Assembly: GCA_029269725.1 (NCBI GenBank)
Contig: JARJHS010000013.1
Coordinates: 61,644 to 125,643, forward strand
Direction: 5' to 3'
Origin: Pollutibacter soli
GTDB taxonomy: Bacteria; Bacteroidota; Bacteroidia; Chitinophagales; Chitinophagaceae
Length of the DNA stretch: 64,000 nt
Shown: in pieces, positions 34,607 through 43,255 of the stretch
Layout of the letters: each line of letters begins with the position of its first letter
Position numbering within the stretch: the stretch's first letter is position 1
The notes under the pieces: generated by a model
What the model was told of the DNA's origin: nothing
What the model saw: the letters and a program-made list of their open reading frames with translations, nothing else
Databases searched by the model: none
Program-made: the position numbers and the translations under genes

Positions 34607-35590
34607 ATGAAACAGGAGAATATCATAACAGACTATTTCGATGACCCATCGATCGAAGTGGAGACAAAAGCTTTTCTCAAAGCATTAAACACCAGTGGCG
34701 GGAAACCTATGGAAACCATGCAACCCGCAGAAGCAAGAAAAGTGCTGGAAGGTGCGCAGGCTTCCGTTACTGTTGATGAGTCGGGTGTTGATGTTACAGA
34801 AAAAACGATCACCGAAGACGGAATTACCGTAAAGCTTATCATCATGAAACCGGAGAATAACTCAGATACTTTACCAGCATTTATGTTTTTTCATGGTGGG
34901 GGTTGGGTGATCGGCGATTTTCCAACTCATAAGCGTTTTATTCGCGATCTCGTTGTTAATTCCGGTGCGGCTGCAGTGTATGTTGACTACACCCGCTCAC
35001 CAGAAGCAAAATTTCCAACAGCACTTATCGAGGGTTATGCAGCAACGAAATGGGTTGCGCAGCATGGACATGAAATCGGAATAGACGGATCTCTGCTTGC
35101 TGTCGTTGGCAATAGTGCCGGAGGCAATCTTGCCGCAGCTGTTGCATTGAAGGCAAAAGCCAATAAAGGACCGGTACTAAGACTCCAGGTACTCTTCTGG
35201 CCGGTCACGAATGCGAATTTTGACACTACGTCTTACCATAGTTTTGCTAAGGATCGTTTCCTGACCAGGAATATGATGAAGTGGTTCTGGGACAATTACA
35301 CTTCTGATCCTGCACAGCGTGACGATATTTACGCATCACCTTTGCAGGCCGGTATTGAAGAACTTAAAGGACTACCGCCGGCCCTGGTTCAGACTGCAGA
35401 AAACGATGTACTTCGTGATGAGGGTGAAGCTTATGCAAGAAAAATGAATAACGCAGGTGTTGATGTTACCCTGGTCAGGTACCAGGGGTTGATTCATGAT
35501 TATGGATTGCTTAATCCGCTCGCAACAATACCGGCAGTTCAATCCGCATTACTGTATGCTTCCGCCGTCATTAAAAAAGCACTGCAATAG
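34607..35590 (+). CDS. alpha/beta hydrolase, hormone-sensitive-lipase family
   Basis: 327 residues from the ATG at 34607 (MKQENIITDYFDDPS); the longer frame overlaps the OsmC gene. The HGGGW motif is in FMFFHGGGWVIGDF, the nucleophile in VVGNSAGGNLAAAV, an acidic residue in TAENDVLRDEGEAYA and the His in YQGLIHDYGLLN. This is the bacterial HSL (alpha/beta-hydrolase-3) family of esterases acting on short acyl esters. No signal peptide. It lies 95 bp after the OsmC gene. Confidence 0.9.
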   Translation: MKQENIITDYFDDPSIEVETKAFLKALNTSGGKPMETMQPAEARKVLEGAQASVTVDESGVDVTEKTITEDGITVKLIIMKPENNSDTLPAFMFFHGGGWVIGDFPTHKRFIRDLVVNSGAAAVYVDYTRSPEAKFPTALIEGYAATKWVAQHGHEIGIDGSLLAVVGNSAGGNLAAAVALKAKANKGPVLRLQVLFWPVTNANFDTTSYHSFAKDRFLTRNMMKWFWDNYTSDPAQRDDIYASPLQAGIEELKGLPPALVQTAENDVLRDEGEAYARKMNNAGVDVTLVRYQGLIHDYGLLNPLATIPAVQSALLYASAVIKKALQ

Positions 35591-35636
35591 ATTTCATAAA
35601 TTGCCTATTGTTCTGAATCGAAATAACACTTAGACT

Positions 35637-35891
35637 ATGGAAAATGATGTGCGGCAAACGATCGGGGTAAATGCAACCTTTTTACCAATAGTTCAGGAAC
35701 TTTTTACCTCGCGTCAGAAAGCTGCTCTTTTGTTTGAAGACAGTGGCGTTACGAGGGCGAATGGATTTATAAAGGAACTGTATGAAAAAGATGGGAACCA
35801 GGTGATCAGGCTTGATAATGACCTGGAGATCGCTTTGAAAGATATCTACGCGGTTAATGGAACTTTTGCATCTGATTATTCCGAGTGTTGA
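35637..35891 (+). CDS. hypothetical protein, 84 aa
   Basis: A short open frame 46 bp after the hydrolase gene, same strand. The composition is protein-like (acidic, no low complexity), with a helical N-half and a strand-rich KDGNQVIRLDNDLEIALKDI segment that looks like a small beta-barrel or transcriptional-adapter fold. I do not recognise the family. Its position suggests the last gene of the hydrolase/OsmC group. Confidence 0.6.
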   Translation: MENDVRQTIGVNATFLPIVQELFTSRQKAALLFEDSGVTRANGFIKELYEKDGNQVIRLDNDLEIALKDIYAVNGTFASDYSEC

Positions 35892-35930
35892 TTTTGTATA
35901 TCTTAGCCTCTTTTTGTATTTCTATGTTTC

Positions 35931-35996
35931 CTATGTGTCTTTGTGGTGCAAAAAAATACCGACAAATCTGTACCGCAAAGGCACAAAGGGCACGTA
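35931..35996. repeat. imperfect inverted repeat (CACAAAG type)
   Basis: CTATGTGTCTTTGTGG and the imperfect reverse complement CCGCAAAGGCACAAAGGGCA, then CGTAG, face each other across about 30 bp. It sits between a plus-strand gene and a minus-strand gene, where it could act as a bidirectional roadblock. Confidence 0.5.
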
Positions 35997-35998
35997 GT

Positions 35999-36454
35999 TT
36001 ATAACATCTGCCGACCTGCAATATCAATAGATAAATCACTCTTATCAACGTTCCATAATACGCTGCAAAAAGTATCAATACAATTTCTCTCTCGAAAAAG
36101 AAACGCCAGCTTTAAAATCTTCTCGTCCTTACTGACACCGAAAAATGACCTGATATCAGGAATGGTATATGCCCATTTGTTTTTGCCGATTTCAATAGCT
36201 CCTGCCCTTTCTTCCATTGATCCCCATTTGAATTTCACATAACGCCATTCATTCGGATATTCCGAACTGTCCGTTATCAACCCCGTATGAACAAATACGG
36301 GTCCATTAAAATCTGATAAACCTTTGTTGCCTGCTTCTGCATCGACAATGATTACTACTCTGCCGGTATCGCTAACCATACCAGGTTCTGTCTCAATCAA
36401 TTTTGTTCTACATGAATGGATCACTGTTAAGGATATCCATGAATAAGAACACAC
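35999..36454 (-). pseudogene. stand-alone N-terminal domain of the Bacteroidota alpha-amylase type, probably broken at its leader
   Basis: About 140 residues match, from memory, a domain found at the N-terminus of several secreted Bacteroidota glycosidases: VIIVDAEAGNKGLSDF, GPVFVHTGLITD, and IPDIRSFFGVSKDEKILKL. Here it is alone and no catalytic domain follows. The only in-frame start is a GTG at 36454, giving VCSYSWISLTVIHSC. A better start, ATG at 36471 (MLRKTLC), is in another frame; one base shift would join both into a lipoprotein signal with a Cys in VIHSC. It therefore looks like a truncated or frameshifted gene. Confidence 0.5.
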
Positions 36455-36509
36455 AAAGTTTTACGTAACATAACTGTTATTTTTTTTTGTTGCCGATCAA
36501 GTAAGGGGA

Positions 36510-38300
36510 CTAAACAACCGGCATTGCATTTAAATAACCCATGCTCTTCCCGATATCCAATTCAAGTTTGATGCTGACCCCATTATTGCCAGTAATATCA
36601 ATCGTAGCTGCGATATCGTCACTAAGTCCTTTCATCAATCGAATTCCAAGTGTTCGCGAAAAAATTTCATTATTCTTTGCTGACAAACCATTGCCATTGT
36701 CAGACACTATCATCTCCAATGCGTTATTTCCGATCTTTCGCAGTAATATCCGGGTGATGCCTGGCGTTCGTCCACGGAAGGCGTGACGAACCGCGTTGGT
36801 TATCGCCTCATTACATATCAACCCCAGAGGAACCGCCAAAGCAATATCAAGAATCACCGGATCGATAAACAATTCAAATTCGGGAATTACAGCATCTTCA
36901 AAACTATCTTTCAGATGCTTCACCAGTTCGGTAATATACATCTGCATGTCTATTCCTTCTCCATTCGTTTCCGGATTGTACAGTTTCTGATGAATGAGCG
37001 ACATGGCGTACACCCGGTGCTGGCTCTGCCTGATGGCCAGCAACGCGTCCCCATTCAAAAAAGCGGCCTGTGATTCCAGCAAACTGTTTATGGTATGCAG
37101 GTTATTTTTGACGCGATGATGCGCTTCTTTCAGCAGCCATTCCTTCTCTTTTATCAGATGGTGCAGGGAAAAATTTTTGTTATTGATTAATTCCTGCTGT
37201 GCCTTCAGTTTTTTAACCTGACGCACCACAATAAAAATCAACCCGCTGAGGAAAAGAAAAAGAACCGTAATGATTAGAGCATAACGTGTGATATTGATCT
37301 TCTCACGTTCCATTACCGAAAGCCGTTCGGCTTCAATCATCGGCAGAATGGTACTGAGTTGAATCATTCTTTGTTTTGCTCCATAAATTCTCGCATCATC
37401 GGACGCTTTTTGAATGAATATGGACGCATTCTGCAGATCCCCCGACTTAAAAAGCAGTGTGGCCAGATTGAAAATGGCCGATGTTTCTTTGGTTGAAGAT
37501 TGTATGTCAGCAATTGCAGCCTTTGCGAGCAGGATAATTGCAGAATCGTTTTTCCCTTTCCTGATATGAATATCGCCGTAAGTGGAATTGAGTATTGCCT
37601 GCTCACGCAAAGTCAATTTTTCTGAATTAATCAATTGATTAAAATAAGCGGTTGCAGATTTAATATTATTTGATCGGATACTTTTCAATCCGTTGTAATA
37701 CAAAAATGAAAAGGTATCGCTATCGGAGTAATACAATGCCGAATCCAGTACCCGGGAAGCAATCAGGTTATATTCATTTGTATAGTACTTTTCCTTTGCG
37801 AAATCAGCCAGGTCAAAATAATTGCGGGCTTTCAGAATGAAATAATCTTTTCGGCAATTATTTTCGAGTTCAGACACATCCAGGCTGTCCAGGATGTCAA
37901 AGACTTCTTTATACATGCCTGTTGAAAGCAGGATCATAGCGGTTTTGATTGACGCAACTGCTTTCTCACTGGCTGTAACAGCGTTTTCTGACATCTCCTT
38001 TGCGTAGTAATATGCAGAATCAAAACTGTTGGAAGCAAACTCCGTGTACAACAACTTCCCCTGATCAAATGCAGACATTTTTCCTGTGCCTGCTTGCTGC
38101 CGTATGTTCTGAATCCTTGTTAATTTTTCCCGGTCGTACTCGTTCGTCCTGGAAATTTCCTTTCTTAATTGAGTCAGCCATTTTTTTACATCAGATTGTG
38201 ACTTTACATTATTCGGGAGAACTACAGTTCCCAGTGTGAGAAACAAATACAACAGCGCGGGTCTTCTCAATAAATAAATATGACGGTAGTTCTTCGACAT
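36510..38300 (-). CDS. TPR-containing sensor histidine kinase (HisKA_2)
   Basis: 596 residues. Signal peptide, then about 280 residues of helical TPR-like repeats predicted to lie in the periplasm, one membrane helix (about 338-360, ALIITVLFLFLSGLIFIVV), and a cytoplasmic kinase. The phosphoacceptor region is LLKEAHHRVKNNLHTINSLL (His394/His395), the HisKA_2 type. ATP-binding boxes are NEAITNAVRHAF (N box), VSDNGNGL (G1) and LGIRLMKGLSDDI (G2). The start codon overlaps the stop of the response-regulator gene by 1 bp (TGATG), so the two are coupled and very likely form one pathway. Confidence 0.92.
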   Translation of the reverse strand: MSKNYRHIYLLRRPALLYLFLTLGTVVLPNNVKSQSDVKKWLTQLRKEISRTNEYDREKLTRIQNIRQQAGTGKMSAFDQGKLLYTEFASNSFDSAYYYAKEMSENAVTASEKAVASIKTAMILLSTGMYKEVFDILDSLDVSELENNCRKDYFILKARNYFDLADFAKEKYYTNEYNLIASRVLDSALYYSDSDTFSFLYYNGLKSIRSNNIKSATAYFNQLINSEKLTLREQAILNSTYGDIHIRKGKNDSAIILLAKAAIADIQSSTKETSAIFNLATLLFKSGDLQNASIFIQKASDDARIYGAKQRMIQLSTILPMIEAERLSVMEREKINITRYALIITVLFLFLSGLIFIVVRQVKKLKAQQELINNKNFSLHHLIKEKEWLLKEAHHRVKNNLHTINSLLESQAAFLNGDALLAIRQSQHRVYAMSLIHQKLYNPETNGEGIDMQMYITELVKHLKDSFEDAVIPEFELFIDPVILDIALAVPLGLICNEAITNAVRHAFRGRTPGITRILLRKIGNNALEMIVSDNGNGLSAKNNEIFSRTLGIRLMKGLSDDIAATIDITGNNGVSIKLELDIGKSMGYLNAMPVV

Positions 38301-39697
38301 CAGGAATTATGCCTGGTGATCACGTAATAGTGTTCTTTGAGAATACCTAGTTTTTTGATTTTTGAATTGAGCGTCGATACATTGATATTCAGCAACTCCG
38401 CCGCGCCGCCTTCACCAGAAATCTTTCCGTTGCATTGCTTTAATATTTCCACGATATGATCACGTTCATTTTCCTCGATCGTTTTAATTACCGGGGGAGA
38501 TGTACCAGGTATGCCGATAACTTTATTTTCAGGTAAAATAACTTCTTCAATAACGGCTCCCCTAGCCAGGAGGATTGTGCGTTCCATGATATTTTCCAGC
38601 TCACGGATATTTCCTGGCCATGAATAATTCACCAATTGATTCATTGCATGAGCCGTCACCGATTGAATTTCCCTACCGACTCGTTTCGCAAACTGCTTCA
38701 TAAAATAATTTACAAGCAGGGGGATATCATCCTTCCTTTCCCGTAATGATGGCAGTACCAACGGAAAAACATTCAATCGATAATACAAATCCAAACGGAA
38801 CCTGTTTTCCGCAACTTCTTTCTCCAGGTTCCTGTTGGTGGCTGCGATGATCCGGATATTCACTTTTATAGGTGTTCCACCGCCCAGACGCTCAATCTCC
38901 TTTTCCTGCAATACACGGAGCAATTTTGCTTGCGTTTCCAGAGGGATCTCGCCTATCTCATCGAGGAAAATCGTACCGCCATCTGCTGATTCAAATCGTC
39001 CTATCCGTCTATCAGCAGCGCCTGTAAATGCGCCACGTTCATGACCGAAAAGTTCAGATTCGATTAACGTAAAAGGAAGGGCAGCACAATTCGTTTTTAT
39101 AAAAGGCTTTTGTGCCCTCGGTGAAATATGATGTATGGCTTCTGCAATTTTTTCCTTTCCAGTGCCACTTTCTCCAAGAAGCAACACTGAAGTTTCCGTG
39201 CGGGCAACTGTGAGAACCTGTTCAAGCACTTTTTTCCATGATGCGCTTTCACCAATAATATTTTTAAACTCCGGGATCCTGGTGGTTAACACTTCACTGA
39301 TGATTCTCGATCTGTTGGATTCAATATGTTGCTCATGCAGGTACCATGCGATGTCCAGAGTTACAAGTACATCTTTCTCCCTGAATGGTTTCACCAGGAA
39401 TCCATAGGGCCTGGTCACTTTAGCTTCATCCAGCGTTTTTTTATTGGAGTTGGCAGACAGATAAACAAAGCCGATGCTCCTTTCATTCAGCCTTCTCGCA
39501 AGATCAATACCGGTAAGATTTCCCTGCAGAAATATATCCAGCAACACAAGATCAGGAATTTCATTTTCTATAATTTCCAGCGCCAACGGGACCGACCTGG
39601 CAATTCCTGTTACGGTATATCCTGCCCTCTCCAAAATCATTTGCAGATTATTGGCTTCAATAAACTGATCTTCTACAATTAAAATTTTTTTCTTCAT
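38300..39697 (-). CDS. sigma-54 dependent response regulator (NtrC type)
   Basis: 465 residues in three domains. Receiver (1-125) with acidic residues near 9-10, phosphorylated Asp54 and Lys103. AAA+ domain with Walker A GESGTGKE at 175-182, the sigma-54 contact loop GAFTGA at 222-227 and Walker B IFLDEIGE at 243-250. C-terminal Fis-type helix-turn-helix (GGAAELLNINVSTLNSKIKK). It should bind enhancer sites and activate sigma-54 RNA polymerase when phosphorylated by the kinase encoded immediately downstream. No obvious target operon other than the local genes is visible. Confidence 0.95.
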   Translation of the reverse strand: MKKKILIVEDQFIEANNLQMILERAGYTVTGIARSVPLALEIIENEIPDLVLLDIFLQGNLTGIDLARRLNERSIGFVYLSANSNKKTLDEAKVTRPYGFLVKPFREKDVLVTLDIAWYLHEQHIESNRSRIISEVLTTRIPEFKNIIGESASWKKVLEQVLTVARTETSVLLLGESGTGKEKIAEAIHHISPRAQKPFIKTNCAALPFTLIESELFGHERGAFTGAADRRIGRFESADGGTIFLDEIGEIPLETQAKLLRVLQEKEIERLGGGTPIKVNIRIIAATNRNLEKEVAENRFRLDLYYRLNVFPLVLPSLRERKDDIPLLVNYFMKQFAKRVGREIQSVTAHAMNQLVNYSWPGNIRELENIMERTILLARGAVIEEVILPENKVIGIPGTSPPVIKTIEENERDHIVEILKQCNGKISGEGGAAELLNINVSTLNSKIKKLGILKEHYYVITRHNS

Positions 39698-39820
39698 TTT
39701 TTGTCCTGGTCAGGACTCCGATCATTTTTCTGTTGCCTATTGCAGCGGGCAACGTGGAAATGTAGACAAGCGTGTGAACTTATCTTCATACAAATCGGAA
39801 CAAAATTTATACATTTCATT

Positions 39821-41512
39821 CTATCTTGCAGAACCCTGGCTTTGTGAAACTCCAAACTGATGCTTTTTTTGTATTCCCAGTTTTTTCATTTTCGAATTCA
39901 GCGTTGAAACCCGTAACCCCAGGATCTCTGCGGCACCACCAGGTCCATATATCTTTCCTTTACAAATAGACAATACCCTGAGAATATGGTCCCTTTCATT
40001 CTCCTCATGAGTTTTCAGGTATTCATCCTCAAGTACTTTCTTCAGCACCAGTTTATTATGAACGGGGAGTTCAATATCATTTATACGGGTACCCGTTGCT
40101 GTGAGTACACTTCGCTCCACGAGGTATTCAAGTTCGCGGACATTGCCCGGCCAGCTGTAACTCATCAGTTCCTTTAACGCTTTCGCCGAGATGCTGTCCA
40201 CCCTTCTGCCAGTTGATTTTGCATATTTGATGATAAATGAATTGACCAGACGGGGAATATCTTCTTTTCTTTCCCGCAAAGGAGGCATGGTAATCGGAAA
40301 TACATTAAGTCGATAAAAAAGATCAGAACGAAAACGCCCCTCTTCTACTTCCTTCAGAAGATTACGATTGGTTGCGGCAATTATTCTCACATTCACTTTT
40401 ATTGTTGCCTTACCACCAATTCTTTCTATTTCTCTTTCCTGTATTGCGCGTAGCAGTTTAACCTGGAGCTCGATGGGCATTTCCCCGATCTCATCCAGGA
40501 ACAATGTTCCATCCTGTGCCAATTCAAATTTGCCAATTCTTCTTTCAGTTGCACCGGTAAAACTTCCTTTCTCATGACCAAACAATTCACTTTCGATCAG
40601 GTTGGCCGGCATCGCCGCGCAGTTGATCTTGACCATAAGCTTGTCTTTTCTTGGCGATTGATTGTGAATCGCTCTGGCTACAAGCTCTTTCCCCGTACCC
40701 GTCTCTCCAAGCAACAAAACTGTACTGTTTGCAAACGCGACTTTTGAAAGCTGGAGGAAAACATTGTTCATGGACTTACTGGCTCCGATGATATCAGCAT
40801 AGCTATACCCGCTGCTGACTTCCTCCTGTAAATAAGATTTCTCTTCTTCAAGTTGTTCCTTGTACCTGCTGATCTCCTCCAGTTGTTTTGTAATTTTTTT
40901 ACTTACACGCAAATTTTCCTCTTCACGCTTTCGAACCAATTCGAAATCGGCAAGATTCATAATCATCAGTGAAACCTGGTCAGCAACCCGCTGTAATAAA
41001 TGTTCATGATGTTCGGTAAATAAACCAACCTTATCTCTCCAGATCGTAACCTGGCCTACCGGTTTGCTATTGATTATGATTGACCGGCTCATCCCTTCCT
41101 TGATTCCCGCAGCAAGAAGACAAGGAACGTAAGCGGGGACCGATTTCCTCTTCGAGATTTTCTCCAGTTCAATGATACCATGACCGGTGGAAAAAAGAAT
41201 CTGACTCAGCACGCCATCATCTATTGGAATATCAGTTTGAATAAGTTGCTTCCAGCCATCATTTTTACTTCTGTCCATATCGCCTATGCGTAACAGTGGC
41301 GAAATACATCGAAGGCTTTCATTGAGTGTGCAAATAAACACATTTTCGGATCCGAACAATCTTTTCAATTTGGGCCTGGCTTCATCAAGCGATCCACCGC
41401 GATGACGGAACTGCGCAAAATCCTGGGAAAGCGAAAGCAAAACCTCATTTTCCTCCAATGAGTTTTGCAGTGTTTTCAAACTTTCTCTCAAGTCTTTTTC
41501 GGAAGATGCCAT
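39821..41512 (-). CDS. sigma-54 activator with N-terminal GAF-like sensor
   Basis: 563 residues. An N-terminal GAF-like domain (about 20-190), a coiled coil rich in Glu and Lys (about 195-235), the AAA+ core with Walker A GETGTGKE (269-276) and the sigma-54 loop at 316-321, and a C-terminal Fis-type helix-turn-helix ([19 protein letters not shown]). The contact loop is GSFTGA rather than the canonical GAFTGA, a variant that occurs in natural activators. It lacks a receiver domain, so it probably responds to a small ligand. It is 123 bp upstream of the response-regulator gene on the same strand and divergent from the AraC gene. Confidence 0.94.
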   Translation of the reverse strand: MASSEKDLRESLKTLQNSLEENEVLLSLSQDFAQFRHRGGSLDEARPKLKRLFGSENVFICTLNESLRCISPLLRIGDMDRSKNDGWKQLIQTDIPIDDGVLSQILFSTGHGIIELEKISKRKSVPAYVPCLLAAGIKEGMSRSIIINSKPVGQVTIWRDKVGLFTEHHEHLLQRVADQVSLMIMNLADFELVRKREEENLRVSKKITKQLEEISRYKEQLEEEKSYLQEEVSSGYSYADIIGASKSMNNVFLQLSKVAFANSTVLLLGETGTGKELVARAIHNQSPRKDKLMVKINCAAMPANLIESELFGHEKGSFTGATERRIGKFELAQDGTLFLDEIGEMPIELQVKLLRAIQEREIERIGGKATIKVNVRIIAATNRNLLKEVEEGRFRSDLFYRLNVFPITMPPLRERKEDIPRLVNSFIIKYAKSTGRRVDSISAKALKELMSYSWPGNVRELEYLVERSVLTATGTRINDIELPVHNKLVLKKVLEDEYLKTHEENERDHILRVLSICKGKIYGPGGAAEILGLRVSTLNSKMKKLGIQKKHQFGVSQSQGSAR

Positions 41513-41571
41513 TTGCGGAATTATATCCCTATAAAAATAGTGATTAGGGTTATTGAAAAGTCGCTGCCTGC

Positions 41572-41587
41572 TTCGCTAATTAGCGAA
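41572..41587. promoter_or_regulatory. 16-bp perfect palindrome in divergent promoter region
   Basis: TTCGCTAATTAGCGAA is a perfect palindrome 60 bp upstream of the GAF-type activator start and 109 bp upstream of the AraC start. It is a candidate operator or enhancer site. Confidence 0.5.
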
Positions 41588-41650
41588 ATAACGCAAATTT
41601 TCTATCCCTGACTTTCAGCTAAGTGTATAATTTTCAATATATTGTAAATA

Positions 41651-41665
41651 TGGCATCCGAATTGG
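41651..41665 (+). promoter_or_regulatory. near-consensus sigma-54 promoter before the AraC gene
   Basis: TGGCATCCGAATTGG has the -24 element TGGCA and the TTG of the -12 element at the correct spacing (consensus TGGCAC, N5, TTGC); the final C of the -12 element is G. The ATG of the AraC gene is 30 bp downstream. Confidence 0.45.
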
Positions 41666-41695
41666 CTTATTAAGGTCATCACCAATCTTTCTGTT

Positions 41696-42616
41696 ATGAA
41701 AGCCTACACGGGTAACCAGCCAGAACATCTGTCATCGTTTTACAACCCAGGAAATGCGATAAGTTCAGGATTTTGTTCCCAGTTTAATATCTCCGGCCTG
41801 GATACGCGGGAGCATCCTGCACTAACTGAAACCAGCAACCGAAATAGCAAACTGGCGGTATTTGAACTTTACTGGATTAAACACGGGAATGCAACACTGA
41901 TTCTTGATGGTGGTGAGCATCCGCTCAGCAAAAACCATATCTATTGCATATCGCCTGGCCATTGCAGGCTGTATTATCCTGAACCGGGTCTGGAAGGCTT
42001 TTATATTTCCTTTTCCCCTGAATTTATACGGATATACTCAGCAGGAATTACAGTCAATTCTTTTAATGATGATCTCAACGATTTAGCGGGGGTCATCTCT
42101 GTAAACACAGAACCTGAAATGCATGCGGGGCTGGATACGATTGCGCAACGTATGCTCAGGGAATTTACAAACGATTATAACAGGAAAACAGAATTGCTCA
42201 GAGCATTACTCAATGTGTTTCTTTTATATTTTTCAAGAAACCAATCGTCGTCGTCAAATGCTGCTGGATATAACAGGGAAACGGAACTCGTCAGAAAATT
42301 CCTGCAGTTGCTGAGGAAAAATTTCACAAGTACAAAAATGGTAAGCGACTATGCATCTATACTTTGTGTTACGCCAAATTATCTCAACCGGACAGTAAAA
42401 AGAACGACAGGCCTCACGGCAAGTCAACATATACAAAGACATATCATTTCCGAAGCAAAAAAACAGGCGAGGTCAGTCGCTGTAAGTATGAAAGAAATAG
42501 CCTATAATCTCGGGTTTGATAATATCGCTCACTTCAGTAAGTTTTTTAAAATCAATTGCGGAATGAATTTCACCGATTACAAACGACAGCAACTCGCCGA
42601 AATGATTGCGTCATAA
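41696..42616 (+). CDS. AraC family transcriptional regulator
   Basis: 306 residues. The N-terminal half is a cupin-like sensing domain (FELYWIKHGNATLILDGGEH, YCISPGHCRLYYPEPGLEGF), and the C-terminal 100 residues carry two helix-turn-helix units (YASILCVTPNYLNRTVKRTT and VSMKEIAYNLGFDNIAHFSK, then FFKINCGMNF). It probably regulates a nearby or distant metabolic gene; the next gene downstream encodes a small DMT-type transporter. It is divergent from the GAF-type sigma-54 activator. Confidence 0.92.
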   Translation: MKAYTGNQPEHLSSFYNPGNAISSGFCSQFNISGLDTREHPALTETSNRNSKLAVFELYWIKHGNATLILDGGEHPLSKNHIYCISPGHCRLYYPEPGLEGFYISFSPEFIRIYSAGITVNSFNDDLNDLAGVISVNTEPEMHAGLDTIAQRMLREFTNDYNRKTELLRALLNVFLLYFSRNQSSSSNAAGYNRETELVRKFLQLLRKNFTSTKMVSDYASILCVTPNYLNRTVKRTTGLTASQHIQRHIISEAKKQARSVAVSMKEIAYNLGFDNIAHFSKFFKINCGMNFTDYKRQQLAEMIAS

Positions 42617-42749
42617 TTCAAAAATATCCGGCTTTTACAAGTCTGCCCGTCTCGCGCGAAAGACAAAATTTCCATTTGTGATTGCGAATTCAGTTTATTT
42701 GCAGGGTTGATTCCTGTTTACCAGGTGAAGAAAACAGCAAAACATTCGT

Positions 42750-43190
42750 ATGAAAGAGTTATGGATTTTTATCGCGTTAATATCCGGTGCCATTCTTCCG
42801 ATCCAGGCAGGCCTGAACGCAAGAATGGGGAAATCGCTGGAAAGCCCGGTACACGCTTCCATCATTTCGTTTGCGATCGGCCTGGCCGGATTGCTGATTT
42901 ATAATATTATTTCGAAAAATCAGATTTCCTGGGCAGGCATAAGATCTGCACCCTGGTACGCCTGGACACCAGGGATCCTGGGGGCCTTTTATGTTACGGC
43001 AATCATCATGGCCTTTCCGCGAATCGGCGCCGCATTGACGTTTGGGCTCGTAGTTGCGGGGCAGATGCTGATTGCCATATTACTTGATCATTTCAATGTG
43101 CTGGTTGCTCAACAACACAGCATGAATATCTGGCGTTTTTTTGGTGTGATGCTCATTATTGCCGGAGTAATCATCATCAGGAAATTCTGA
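42750..43190 (+). CDS. DMT family transporter, short YdcZ-type (DUF606)
   Basis: 146 residues, five predicted membrane helices: ELWIFIALISGAILPIQAGL, SIISFAIGLAGLLIYNII, the WYAWTPGILGAFYVTAIIMA stretch, GAALTFGLVVAGQMLIAIL and WRFFGVMLIIAGVIII. Length and the motif GAILPIQAGLNARMGK fit the YdcZ/DUF606 branch of drug/metabolite transporters, which act as homo- or heterodimers. It follows the AraC gene on the same strand by 133 bp, so it may be that regulator's target. Confidence 0.85.
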   Translation: MKELWIFIALISGAILPIQAGLNARMGKSLESPVHASIISFAIGLAGLLIYNIISKNQISWAGIRSAPWYAWTPGILGAFYVTAIIMAFPRIGAALTFGLVVAGQMLIAILLDHFNVLVAQQHSMNIWRFFGVMLIIAGVIIIRKF

Positions 43191-43255
43191 GTTTTCAACT
43201 ATTTTATCTACCACTTGAAAACCGGATTTTTTGTTTCAACATGATATAAATCTTT

